Shown here piece after piece: positions 45,206 through 56,558 of a stretch of 64,000 bases of DNA; the first letter of the stretch is position 1; every line of letters starts with the position of its first letter. The stretch spans positions 14,784,068 through 14,848,067 of the forward strand of contig OZ005617.1 of the NCBI GenBank assembly GCA_963930655.1, read 5' to 3'. The position numbers were made by a program, and so were the translations under genes. This DNA comes from Myrica gale (taxonomy: Eukaryota > Streptophyta > Magnoliopsida > Fagales > Myricaceae). The notes under the pieces are model-generated. The model had not been told where the DNA came from, ran no database searches, and saw nothing but the letters and a program-made list of their open reading frames with translations.

Positions 45206-45938
45206 ACCTGCCAACAACAAAATAAACACATGTCAAAATTGTACAGTCCATGGTACATAAAAAACCAAGAAATTGAGTCAAACGAATTATTGAAAAAAAA
45301 AGAATCATCATATAAAGACTATTGAAAACTTGTCAAATAATTATAACCGTATAAAGAACATATTGAAACCCAAAATAAAACTAAATTGTATAGTCCACTT
45401 CACATGTTATGATTCACAACTAAATAAAACTCTTGGGGCCAATAACTTAGTTAATAAAAACCCTAGGGGCCAATAATGTAGTGAATATAACCTATTCAAA
45501 AACCCTAAGGACTACAAAAAATCCAATTGTTGTGTACCAACAAATCACACTAAAATATAGTAAACATATTGTTGTGTACCCACTGTTGGGACCATTTGAA
45601 AATAGGACAACCAATTCAGAACATCAGAACACGTGGAACAGAACAAAAGAACACCTATGTTCGATAAAAATGTTCACCTCATATCCAACCACGTGCATAA
45701 GGAATAAAGTAACCAAAAGTGCAGATAATAAACATTTGCCAACAATTTGACAAAACCCAACAGAGGGGGGGACCACATCTATGTTTGCCATTAACCTCAA
45801 GTCCACCAACATAAAGCAAGAATAATTCATATTCAAAGTTGAAGGGGACGGGAACCCAAACATATAAGTTCAAAAAGAACAAACGTGAAATCAAATGAGA
45901 AGTCATGGCTTACTGGGCACAATTGATGAGGGCTTCGG

Positions 45939-45985
45939 TGATTCGAACCTCCCGAACGAAGAATCAAGCCAAGCCATATGAGCTA
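45939..45985 (-). other. tRNA-like A-box/B-box pair inside MULE F
   Basis: On the - strand TAGCTCATATGG (A-box consensus TRGYNNANNGG) is followed after about 24 bases by GGTTCGAATCA (B-box consensus GGTTCGANTCC). It may be a SINE or tRNA relic, or chance. No complete cloverleaf was confirmed. Confidence 0.35.
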
Positions 45986-46643
45986 CGCGAGATGAAAATG
46001 GATAGGATGCTTTACAAAAAATGCAATCTGTTACGCGATGATCGGTTGATGTAGAGATTTGGAGGTTTTCTCGAGCTGGCTAGGGTCAAAGATTTGGGGG
46101 TTTTCTCAAATGATCGGTGGATGCAAATTTTGCTAAGTATTTCTCCATTTGGGACGACGTCGTCTTTCTTTTATTTTTCTCTTCTTTGTTTTTTTCTAAC
46201 TCTTGTTTTTGGATTCTCGTATGTTTCGTTAATATACGAGTTTTATTAACTTTGTTTTTTTAAAAGGCTTACGTGGTGCATTTTTACTGTGTAAGAGCTA
46301 ACATGTTTTTTTTACAAGTGTCTCCCTCTCATTGGTTCAACGTCCGTTAATGGTACTCTTTTTTACCCGAGTATGTGACCTCAGGGACTATTTGTCGAAA
46401 CACATACTTCAGGGGCTATTTTGTTAAAACATAATACCACAGGGACCTACAGTGCAATTAACCCATTATTTTATGATGAAAAAAGTATGGTTAAAACTAT
46501 GACTCAGGTGATTTAGGTCATATGTGGACCTAAACAGATATAGTGTTGCTTCATGATTCCTCGTATATACTAGGGGATTAAAAATAAATCCATCGTAATC
46601 GAGAAAGACTCTTTAAAGACCTTGATTCCATTTGCTTTGTGTC

Positions 46644-46815
46644 TAGGGTTGTTCAAGGGAACCAAATTTTTCTGGTTTCCATGCTATCGTTATCGATTTT
46701 GCAGTACCCGCCCCATGGTGGTAGCGGGGCGGGTGTCCCAAATTGTCATAAGGCAGGGATTTATCCGGTTAGCGGGTATCGGGAAAGCGGTTCCCGCCAA
46801 CTGGGTTTTTGTTTT
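46644..46815 (+). mobile_element. Fragment of a hAT-like left end
   Basis: TAGGGTTGTTCAAGGG matches the terminus of the three TAGGGTTGTTCA elements, followed by GC-rich sequence (GTAGCGGGGCGGGTG). No right end was found before the next element, so it is treated as truncated. Confidence 0.35.
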
Positions 46816-47041
46816 TTGAAGAAAAAAAAAGACCTTGTACTGAGTTGCCCCCTCATTTCTAATTTTTCTCTCCTCCACTTTCTACCAACAAAAATTGAGC
46901 TTATTTTCCTCCAACACGTAGAAGCTTGTTATCTAGCTTCTCACTTCCTTAATTAAACCAAAAAAGAGATTTAAAGCTTCTGGGTATTCTTTGTTTTCCA
47001 TCAAAAGAGTTGTAAGCTTCGCTTCCACTCTTTGTTGTGAG

Positions 47042-47913
47042 CAATGGCGGATGGAGGGGGCAAGCCGAGGCAGCCCCCCCTCTGTTCTATCTTTTTTTTG
47101 TCCTTATTTTGAATGGAATATAATTTATTATTTTGTCATATTTGAATGCTTTTGTTTGATGTATGTGTTTCCTTTGTGAGTTAGGATACGTTAGTGACTG
47201 TGCTCTTTCACGAATTTTCAATGCAGTTTCTGTGCAATCTTTGTGTTTTTACCTGAGAAAGTGAGGGAAAATATATGTATTGGGATGTTTTGGGTTTCTC
47301 ATGTTTCTGATTCTGAAAGATAGAAAATTTCTAAACCAACCAAATAATTTTACTCGAAATAAAGTGCTAAGTAGATTTCTTTTTGGGCAAAAAATTGATA
47401 TTTTTTTACAAACACAATTCTCAGGTCCTTAGCAAAGAGATATGTTATGACTTATGAGAAAGATGGGTCTTTAACTTCTAATTTTTTTTGAAAATTGAGT
47501 CGATTCTTTATTTATAAAGATATTTAGTTATAGGTGTTGATGTTGTATATATTAAGTAGATTTCATCATAAATGCTATATGTTCATCAATTGACTGCCCA
47601 TGTCAAAGCCATGAAAATGCTTTGTGAACTTAAGCTACAAATTTATGATCAATCAAGTCTATGCTGAATTGGATTTTGGGATTGTTTATTCACACATAGT
47701 CAATTGTGATTTGTTGAAGGTAATTATTCTTAATTTTGATTAGTGAATTGGTTTATGAATTTTCGTTTTGTTTAGACAATGAATAAATTTTTGATAAAAA
47801 AAAACTCAGTCAAAATTTAAACTTTAAGACAATTTTTGCATTACATAGGAAAAAAATTGTTATTTCGCTTTAGGAGTTTGCCCCCCTCAACTTGAGTTCT
47901 GGTTCCGCCACTT
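47042..47913. mobile_element. Non-autonomous hAT-like element, second type
   Basis: The ends share TGGCGGA (left CAATGGCGGATGGAGGGGGC; right, reversed, TAAGTGGCGGAACCAGAAC), a terminus form common in plant hAT elements. Flanks GTTGTGAG and AATGTGAG agree at 6 of 8 bases. AT-rich interior without a transposase. Confidence 0.55.
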
Positions 47914-48013
47914 AATGTGAGAAAGTTTGCTTTTCAACATGGATCCACTGCACCATTTCTTTGCAGAGGAGATCTGAAGATCATATGTGCCTAAAACTCG
48001 TTGAAGCTTCACT

Positions 48014-48835
48014 TAGGGTTGTTCAGTGCCACCGGAAAATTCTGGCACCGGAACCAGGTTGCCGGTTTTTTGCTTCATCGGTGTCGGTTTAAGGTTTTGC
48101 AAAAATCCCAGTGATATTCCAAGTCCCGAGTTACCCGGCACTTGGTCCCGGGACACCGACATTTTTTTAACCCCCAGGAATCCCTCCTCAGGCTGCCCTA
48201 AAATTTTTTTTCCCCCAGGCCCCCCGTGCGTCCCCATTTCCACGAGCCCCCAAGAATCCCTCCATCGGCTGCCCTGAAATTTTTTTACCCCCCGGGCCCC
48301 CTGCGCGTCCCCATTTCCCCGAGGCCCTAGGCAGCCCTGGGGCCTAGAGTTTTTTTTTCCCTCGGCTCACCCGGCCCCCCGCGCGTCCCTAATTTCCCCG
48401 AGCTCCCTAGGGCCTGGACTTTTTCCTTCGGCTCCCCCGGCCCCCCATCTGGCCTGTTCCCCCAACTCCCCGGAGCCCTCTGACTTAAAAAAACGAATTG
48501 TTTTGTTTGATTTTGAATTTTATTATTTTAGACTTCAAAATATCATTTTATCTTTTAAAATGATCTTTAATTTTATTGATTTTGGAGATATTAGTTTAGA
48601 TTTTATTGATATGTAATTAATGAACTAAAAGAAAAGAGAAAAAAAATACATTGGGCCAAGTGCGTAAAATGCTAAAAAATTTGTCAAATATGAATGTAGG
48701 ATAACCGGAAACCGTCACTGCTAAGTACCGATTAACAGTGTAGGTGTATGTGACAATTATTTAAAAACCGGCCTACCCAATGTAGATGCCGATTTTGGCT
48801 AAAAACGACACCTACACCGAGGTTGAACAACCATA
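48014..48835 (+). mobile_element. Non-autonomous hAT-like element, copy 2
   Basis: Runs from TAGGGTTGTTCAGTGCC to GTTGAACAACCATA. Octamers GCTTCACT and GCTTCAAC (6 of 8) flank it. The interior is a C-rich array of degenerate 'CCCCGRGCCCCCAAGAATCC' words, then an AT-rich part, then GTAGGTGTATGTGACAATTA shared with copies 1 and 3. No ORF with domain similarity. Confidence 0.7.
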
Positions 48836-48843
48836 GCTTCAAC

Positions 48844-49326
48844 CCAATTTTGGGTTGCCATCAAAAAATGCCTTACAAGAACCTAAAAAAGGTGTAGAGT
48901 GGCTTTCACGGAGAAGAGGTAGCAGGGGAGATTTGTTGTGGCTATCAATGAAAATAGAACAAACTAGAGAGATGGAAATTTAAAATAGTGACCTTGGCGG
49001 AGAAGCAAAAATGTTTAATGTCAGTCACGATTTGTTATCTTGTTATCTCCAAAACATTAACAAGCGTTAAACTAAGTTCTAACAGAAAAAAAAATTAGGC
49101 ATAAAAAAGTTCAAAAAATTGGGCTTAGAGCATTTATAATTTATCGATTCTTTTGGATCCTGTTAACCTTTTTGCAATCTAGTTGTAATTGAATATTTTA
49201 TTCTTAATGTTTATTGTATCTTGTACTTTAAATTCAATGCAACGATAAACTCACGGTATTATTGAAAAAAAAAACATTTATGGCTACTCTCACTATTTAA
49301 CAAAATGATATTTTATATAACAATTA
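48844..49326. other. Short intergenic spacer
   Basis: Nothing recognised between the hAT-like copy and the MITE upstream of the RPAP2 homologue. Confidence 0.4.
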
Positions 49327-49557
49327 GGGATAAATGCAAAATCAGTCCCTGTGCTATATGGAAAAATCGTTTTAGTCCCTGTGATATGAAAAACATCGAT
49401 TTAGTCCCTGTGATTCTATTTTCGTTTGTTATTGGTCCTCTAATAGGGATTGATTTTATCACTTTTTGAAATTACAAGGACTAAATTGATGTTTTTCATA
49501 TCATAGTGACTAAATCGATTTTTGCGTATAGCACAGAGACCAATTTTACATTTATCC
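49327..49557. mobile_element. 231-bp foldback MITE of MULE type
   Basis: The two halves are inverted copies for nearly the full length (GGGATAAATGCAAAATCAG with its partner TTTTACATTTATCC; GATTTAGTCCCTGTG and ATATGAAAAACATCGATTTA paired). Flanking 9-mers TAACAATTA (49318-49326) and TAAGAATTA (49558-49566) agree at 8 of 9. It ends 45 bases before the TATA-like box of the RPAP2 homologue. Confidence 0.85.
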
Positions 49558-49601
49558 TAAGAATTATAAGGTTGTGGGCGCGCTTGTTCTAAATAGTAAA
49601 A

Positions 49602-49609
49602 TATATAAG
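49602..49609 (+). promoter_or_regulatory. TATA-like box of the RPAP2 homologue
   Basis: TATATAAG, with a CT-rich leader downstream. Transcription would begin around 49635. Inference from position only. Confidence 0.4.
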
Positions 49610-49634
49610 TCGGTCAAATTTGGCTGGATGTTAG

Positions 49635-50892
49635 TATGTTACCTTGTTACCCTTGATATTTACTTTTTATTTTTTCTACGTACCCTCGATATTTACTTAC
49701 TCGACGTCCCCCTCCCCACCCTTCTTCTTTCTCCCTCCCTCCTCCCTCTCTCTCTCTCTCTCTCTCTCACAGACACACAACTCTCTCTCTCTCATACCGT
49801 CTAGCCGCCATTGCCAACAGTTATTGGTCCTCTCAACTCTCTCTCTCTGTCTCTTGGCCGTAATCTATCTTTGGGCGTCGAATCTCTCTCTCACCAAGGT
49901 ATGGTTATTTTTGTCTAACCTAAGCACGATGGCTCATCTCTCTTTGAACTATATGCTTAGGGTTTGATACATTGGAGATATGATTGGCAGATTCGGGATT
50001 TAGGGCTTTGATTGGAATTTGGTCTATGTTGACTCTCAACTCTCAAACTTCTGAAATCATTAGACCTGTGTTTTCATCTGCTGGTGAATATTTGGTTCTT
50101 GATTAGAGGGTCCAGATCTTTCAGCAAATTGTTTTTGCATATACACAATACTGTAAAAGGGTTTACTATTTGAATATACAAATTTGGCGATTGGTGGGCC
50201 GTTTCTGTTGAAGCTGGAGTATGATTATGCTCCAAAGGGGAGATAATTCACCGAGGGTTTCCTCTGATGGAAGAGCATTATTGTGTTCAATACTTCATAT
50301 TCAGATAAATCAGCTTTATTCTTTTTTCTTCTGTTGCATTTTTAAAAACGGAACTTTCTTTTCCATGCCTAAAGGAGTCGATGGTTTTTTCATTACCATT
50401 ACTGTTATTGTTATTAAAATAATGTGGGCAAAAAGGCGCATTTATTGAACCGGAATTTCCGGATTCCAATTCCATCGGTGAGAGCAAGAGAGAAGGGGTT
50501 GAAGTTTGGATTATCTGTTTCGGGTATCTCTGTCTCTGGATTTGGTTGTGTGCGTGGATAGTCAGTAAAACTTCACCATACACCAATTTGATTTCAGCTT
50601 TTATTAAATTTCATTTTTCTGCGCAGAAAACATAATTCCCGAAATTGTTTTTGAAAAGTTTTAGATTGTTCATTGTGTGCCTGTGCACTCATGTAGACAT
50701 GTGGTGGTTGATGAGGAAACACTGCACGATTGAAGTTGCTTGAAGTTGATGTTACTATTTATTATTTTGATAATTGCAACATGCCTGAGTTCATCTGCTT
50801 GCTTGTGTAGTTGAGTGATTTGCAAATTAGTCTTTACAGATTTTAGCTTGAAATTCCTCTAACTATATCATTGCTTCAGAAGACCTTCTCCA
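49635..50892 (+). other. 5' leader of the RPAP2 homologue with a ~980-bp intron
   Basis: A CT microsatellite (about 49740-49795) and CT-rich leader precede a donor TCACCAAG|GTATGG (intron from 49899). The acceptor TTGCTTCAG ends at 50879, leaving 13 bases before the ATG. No upstream ORF resembles a protein. Confidence 0.55.
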
Positions 50893-53800
50893 ATGGCAAA
50901 TGATCAATCTGTCTCTGTGAAAGATGCTGTTTACAAACTGCAACTTTCCCTCCTTGAAGGCATCCATGATGAAAACCAGCTCTTTGCTGCTGGATCTTTG
51001 ATGTCACAGAGCGACTACGGAGATGTGGTGACCGAGCGTACAATTGCTAATCTCTGTGGTTACCCTCTTTGCCAGAATAGTCTGCTGGCTGATCGCACAC
51101 GGAAGGGACGCTATCGCATCTCCTTGAAGGAACACAAGGTTTATGATCTACAGGAGACATACATGTATTGCTCTTCGAGCTGTGTTGTTAACAGCCAAGC
51201 TTTTGCTAAGAGCTTGCAAGATGAGAGATGCTCAATTTTGGATTTAGATAGACTTAATGAGGTTCTTAGGTTGTTTGGGAAGTTGAGTTTGGATTCTGAG
51301 GATGGTTTGGGGAAGAATGGGGATTTAGGATTATCCGGCTTGAAGATTCAGGAGAAACCGGAAACCAAGGTTGGAGAAGTGTCTTTGGAGGAGTGGATTG
51401 GTCCATCAAATGCTATTGAAGGCTATGTTCCACGGGGGGATTGTAGTTCAAAGCCTTCATCTTCAAAAAACCTCAAAGAAGGTATGAACTTTAAATTTTC
51501 ATCTTGGAGTGTGCATCTCTGTTTAAGTCTCTCTTTCATTTGTTGTATCAGATCCATCACGGTTACGCGACTGTTAAGTTGTATCTTAGAGAATCTAACT
51601 CTCATCTTAGGTTGCTGAGAAAGTGGAAAAGAATTTTTAGCATCAAAATGAGGTTGGATTGTATGTTGCAGGATCCAAAGTTAGACATACCAAACGGGAT
51701 AGTGAAAAAGACTTCCTTATTAATGAGATGGACTTCATGAGTACTATAATCACTGAAGATGAATATAGTGTCTCCAAAATGCCATCAGGTTCAACAAAGA
51801 CTCTCTCTGATGCTAAATTAAAGAAAAAACAAGGAAAAGTGAATTTGAAGGATTCAGAGAATCAAGTCGCCATATTTGAAAATGGTTCTGAAAGGAAGTC
51901 AAAAGGATCAAAAAGGGAAAAGGGTGAAGTTGGAACCAAAGATGATCATAGCATCCTGGAGGTGACTTCATCTTTAAACCTCTGCCCAACTGCTTCCAAT
52001 GTAAGTGGTGCAGAAGCAGAAGAGGAAGTTCATGTTGAGAAAGAAGATAAGTCAAACGAAACCATCCGCAAGTCCTCTCTAAACCCTTCGGGTACAAAGA
52101 AGCTTGGTCGGTCTGTTACCTGGGCTGATAAGAAAATTGATGGCACCGGGTGTGGAAATCTTTGTGAGATTAGAGACTTGGAAAATAGAAAAGTTGTTCC
52201 TGAAGGATTATCCGGTACCGATGTTAGAGATAATGATGAAATGTTAAGTTTTGAATCGGCGGAAGTTTGTGCAGTATCATTGAGCCAGGCGGCAGAAGCT
52301 GTTGCTTCTGGGGAGTCTGATGCCGTGGATGCCGGTATATCACTTTATCATTGAAGTTTGGCTTGTTGAACTAATTTATGTTTTAGATAGTGTCATTAAC
52401 TTACTGATTTTGTCTTTTCTGTTGTTCTGTCACATTCAATATCCAGTGGCTGAAGCTGGAATTATTATATTGCCGCATCTAGGTGATGGGGATGAAAGGG
52501 AATCGATGGAAGACATTGATATGTTTGAACAGGAAATGGTTCCTTTAAAGTGGCCAAGAAAGCCTGGGATTCCACATTCTGATTTATTTGACCCTGAAGA
52601 TTCGTGGTATGATGCTCCACCAGAGGGTTTCAGTCTTTCTGTAAGTTATTTATGTTCTAGCTGATGTATGATTATGGTTTTATTGCTATTTTTAATTTAA
52701 GGTTGACTAAATACTGCTGAACTAACTGTCATTCAGTTATCACCTTTTGCTACAATGTGGATGGCTCTCTTTGCATGGGTAACATCATCTTCGTTGGCTT
52801 ATATATACGGGAGGGATGACAATTATCATGAGGAATATCTCTCAGTTAATGGGAGGGAGTACTCCCGTAAGATTGCCTTGGCAGATGGTCGTTCCAGTGA
52901 AATCAAGCAAACTTTTGCTGGTTGTCTTGCTCGGGCTTTGCCTGGTGTAGTTACTGATCTAAGACTGCCAACACCAATATCTACTTTGGAGCAAGGAATG
53001 GTATTGATTTTTGAATCTACTTGTCTTCTTTCAGCAGTGATGTGTAATGAACATCAATTAGGGTTGAAAGAGTTTTGATTTCTTCCATTCTGAATTACCA
53101 CATTCCATGAGTTACTGTTCCTGAAATTTTGTGCTAGATTCTTCATAATCACAAAAGTTAGTAATTCATAGACTATTAATTTGTATATTAGTCAAACTTG
53201 TGTATCTCTTTTTGCGATTGGTAAGCAGTGTCAATACTTGTTTTATAATCTCAGCAACCCTATACAGTGGTCAAACATTTCACTAGACTCGAGATTGATG
53301 ACTTTTACACCATTAGACGAGGGGTTTCGGAGGAACAATGAAGATATATCTTTTACCTATAATTTTCAGTTTCTTTTCCTTGCAAAATATCCTCAAAAGT
53401 CATGGTGTCCAAATATTAGATGAATGATTTATGTTTGGTGTCATCCCTGAGAGTTTTCTATACAGGGACGCTTGTTGGTTACGATGACTTTCATGGATGC
53501 GCTTCCAGCTTTCAGATTGAAACAGTGGCGAGTTATTGTTCTTCTGTTCTTTGAAGCGCTCTCTGTTTGTCGGATCCTTGCACTTACCCCACACCTGACT
53601 AATCGAAGGATGTTGTTGACAAAGGTGAGACCCTAGGTTATTGTGTCTAGCATCTTGTAGGATTTCTGGCCATCTAATAGGTTATCCCTTTGGTTTTGTT
53701 GATGGGGAATGTGATTTTTACAACTACGGATATTCACTGTGTTTCATCAAGTAGGGAGATTTTTAACCAGAATTCTGGTTTTATTGTTGGCTAAATAGGT

Positions 53801-53903
53801 GTTGGATGGGGCCCAAATAAGTGTCGAAGAATATGAGATTATGAAGGATCTTATGATTCCACTTGGCAGAGCACCTCATTTATCATCTCAGAGTGGAGCT
53901 TGA
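50893..53903 (+). CDS. RIMA: RPAP2/RTR1 homologue, putative RNA polymerase II CTD phosphatase
   Basis: Six coding exons: 50893-51481, 51672-52334, 52447-52640, 52737-53000, 53466-53624 and 53799-53903. All introns are GT-AG and the frame is kept, giving 657 residues. The N-terminal RTR1-type zinc domain (about 40-130) shows C55, C60, C93 and C97 in IANLCGYPLCQN and MYCSSSC. A long acidic, Lys/Ser-rich middle is followed by the plant-conserved part (WPRKPGIPHSDLFDPEDSWY, PPEGFSLSLSPFATMWMALF) and a C-terminus with VTMTFMDALPAFRLKQWRV. RPAP2 proteins bind Pol II, help its nuclear import and are implicated in removing Ser5 phosphate from the CTD. The Arabidopsis orthologue RIMA partners IYO in starting cell differentiation. 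It is somewhat shorter than the Arabidopsis protein. No lesion seen. Confidence 0.93.
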
Positions 53904-54737
53904 TGGAGAAAAATGGCTACTACATTGTATTGGTCTCCCCAACCTCTTGATTGTTGGCCATGAATCCTACTAACAAATTTGACACCCTGGTCCCGAGAAT
54001 GAGAAATCAAAAAGCATTGCCACCGTATGTAATGTGCAGGATGAAAGAGTTCTAACTTCTGTAACTTTGTTGGCAATCCCAAGTGCAGAGAAGGAGATGC
54101 TTTCTTTTTTTGGAGTGCATATAAGGAGATGCTACATTGACTACACTAGTCTTTACTACGGACAGTCTGATGGTTTATTTGGATAAGATCTAATTTAGCT
54201 GAAACCATTTTTTTTTTTCATTTAATACATGGATTCTCACATTTTGTTGGTACTTGTATAAAAGCAGTGCATTCTGAAAGACGCATGGACTGGTTCTTGC
54301 CGCCTTCATTTACTACTCTGCATGCTTTCTGGTTTTGGCTCTTTTCTCCGTTGGCCTCTCGTTTAGACTTGGCAGACTTTCTTTCAGTTTTTGTAACAGC
54401 AATTTCCTCAGACCGAAGCCTGGATTGGGACTTTTCGATCGGCTTCGTTGAAGCAACGATATATATGTTTATCAGATTCTACGCGTAACCCTTTGGCTGA
54501 GTTGTTCTGTTCTCGGTGAAGACGTGGGCTACGGCCAGACCCGCAGCCTTCTGAGGAGTTGTTCGCAGTAACTGAACTCTTGCTCTTCATGAGCTTTGGA
54601 GAATTTGTTAGACGTGGGCTAAGACAAAGCCCGTCGCCATCTGAACGGTTGTTTTTTTACAGTCACGGAGCTCTCATGTCTTCCAAGCTTCGGAGATATT
54701 GCGCTTGTGGTTGGTATCTAGATAAATGAGTAGACCC
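53904..54737. other. 3' UTR of the RPAP2 homologue and downstream sequence
   Basis: The first ~350 bases probably include the 3' UTR. An imperfect ~90-bp duplication follows, GACGTGGGCTACGGCCAGAC at about 54521 and GACGTGGGCTAAGACAAAGC at about 54612, each continuing with similar CCCG and ATCTGA-type words. Confidence 0.4.
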
Positions 54738-55510
54738 GATGTCAATGCACAAAATATGAGATGCATGAAAATAAAAAGCACACATGGTTCAAGACCAAAC
54801 AAGGCAAGAGAACGACCAAAGAGGCCATAAACATTAAGTGTATGACAAGGCAAGCCCGAGCAGCAAGAGGACATAGAGCTAAGGTGAAGACTAAAGAGCC
54901 ACCTAGCACCTTGCACATGCACCCACACGATTTGCATGCATGGCACACATGGGTTGCCCTACGCGCATCTTCCCTTGCCCACAAATGGCACAAATATGTG
55001 TGGGACTGGCACACGCTTTTCCCAGACATAGAGCGCAAGCCTAGTCTGCATGGCGCACAATGTGGCATGCCACCAGCACACAACGGCATGGCGACCTTGC
55101 AAGTTGCAGCACATTTTCGCCACATGATTAGGGGGAGACGTGTGCCCTTATTTGAGGAGATTGCAAGAGGAGACATGGTCCATGATTTTGAGGATTATTA
55201 TTCCTCGTAATAAAAGACGTGATTTTAGAAGACGCAATTATTCCACATAGTGAATAACAAGATTGTAGCCATGAAGAATCATTCCATGCGGGGTTTTCTT
55301 CTTGTTTTCTCTAGTTATGGCTAAACTCTATATAAGGCTTTAGGGGTTCATTTTTTGAGATCATATCATTTATCTACTCTTTTAGTATAGAAATTTTGCT
55401 TCAACGTATGATTGATTTTGAGTGGCAGCCTGAGTTACTCTCTAATCGGCAATTGCCATATTTTTCTCGTGTTTTATTGTTATTTTTTTCTCAGCCGTGT
55501 TTTATTGTGA
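54738..55510 (+). other. Possible LTR/TRIM-like sequence with a 149-codon ORF
   Basis: An ORF at 54761-55210 (rich in His, Arg and Ala, with THLFPD-like and HGAQCGMPPAHNG stretches) has no recognised domain. Shortly downstream a strong plant core promoter motif CTATATAAGGC occurs at about 55330, followed by AT-rich sequence. That order is typical of a retrotransposon LTR, but no paired LTR, TG...CA ends or target duplication was found. The ORF is probably not a gene. Confidence 0.3.
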
Positions 55511-56558
55511 TAACATAAACTATTTCCCATAGCACACAGCTCAGACACATTTACAAATTTCAAAATATTTAGGGAATATTATGAAAATTGAGAAGATTAG
55601 AGTTTTATTGGTGTTTATGAATAATGAAAATTGTAAAAAAAAAATAAAGAAAAAGATGATTTGAATAAATTTTTTATATTTATTGTAATGAAAAGAAATT
55701 GTTTGGAGAGAAATAATATTGTTGTGGACCCCTAAATTGGTATGAAAAAAAAAATTTGTGACAATTCATGTTTACATCTAAAAATTCTTAAAAATTTAAA
55801 AATTTGACAAAATTATCATTGACTTTAGAGGCTTCCATCAAGCACCCACCCCACATCTTCTTCAACTGAACACCGTACAAGGCAAAAGCGTGTCAGAACT
55901 CAGAAGTTGGAAACAGACTAAAGATTGAGGGACTGTAAAATTTTAGTGTTGTTAAAATTTTAGGTATTAGGTTTAGTGAAAAAGTGAAGAGAGGTAATTT
56001 TTTGTATTTTGTTGTAGTAAATAGTAATGACTTGATAGGGAGAGAGAGATTATATTGTAATATTTAATTGTGTTAAAATTTTAGAGGGGGTAAAATTTTG
56101 GTACACAAACGCACAAGAGGTTCAATGGCACTTCTGCGGAAACCTATGTTTTGGTTTTGTGATTGTAAAGCAGTTTTAGAATGGCATGTTCAATTGCACT
56201 TACCTAAAGATTGAGGGACTGTTGTTGCTTCTTAAGTAAAATAAACTAAACAAGACTTAAAGACATAAATATGAACCTTTTAATATAATGTCAGTCGCTC
56301 TGAGAAACAAAAAAAAATTAGAATAATAATACTGCCGTTTTACACTGCTATATTTGCCACTGCAAGTCGTTCAACCACGAGTCTCTCTTAATAAACTGCA
56401 AACAACAGAAGGCAGATTCTCCATTCAGTTCCAAGTCTTTTCTCCGAGTGAAGTAGCAATCCTTCCATCCTTTTTCTTCCTCCTCTTCTCTGTACGAGAT
56501 TCCCAAGGCTCTTCTGAGGTCTCCACATAAACATTGCAGACATGTTTCCTTCTATAGC
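55511..56558. other. Intergenic, including the 3' UTR of SYP61 and a MITE
   Basis: The - strand 3' UTR of SYP61 probably extends from 56558 to around 56300. A MITE related to the one at 60430 occupies about 55935-56114. Confidence 0.45.
55935..56114. mobile_element. Tourist-like MITE relative, left end lost
   Basis: Shares TAAAATTTTAGTGTTGTTAA, GGTTTAGTGAAAAAGTGAAG and GTGTTAAAATTTTAGAGGG with the MITE at 60430. The left terminus is missing. The 19-mer CTAAAGATTGAGGGACTGT occurs at both 55918 and 56204. Confidence 0.6.

Larger units (their letters stand above)
41981..46464 (-). mobile_element. MULE F, Mutator-like element with long TIRs
   Basis: The termini GGATTAATTGCACGGTAGG and CCTACAGTGCAATTAACCC form inverted repeats of about 270 bp (CACATACTCGGGTAAAAAAG, GGAGACACTTGTAAAAAAA, TGCACCACGTAAGCCTTTT all paired). 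The exact 9-mer ATTATTTTA flanks both sides (41972-41980 and 46465-46473). The interior encodes a transposase on the - strand with several lesions. Confidence 0.93.

Noticed and set aside
51504..51740. 78-codon ORF across the first RPAP2 intron
   Set aside because: Intron and out-of-frame exon sequence; the spliced model keeps frame and family similarity.
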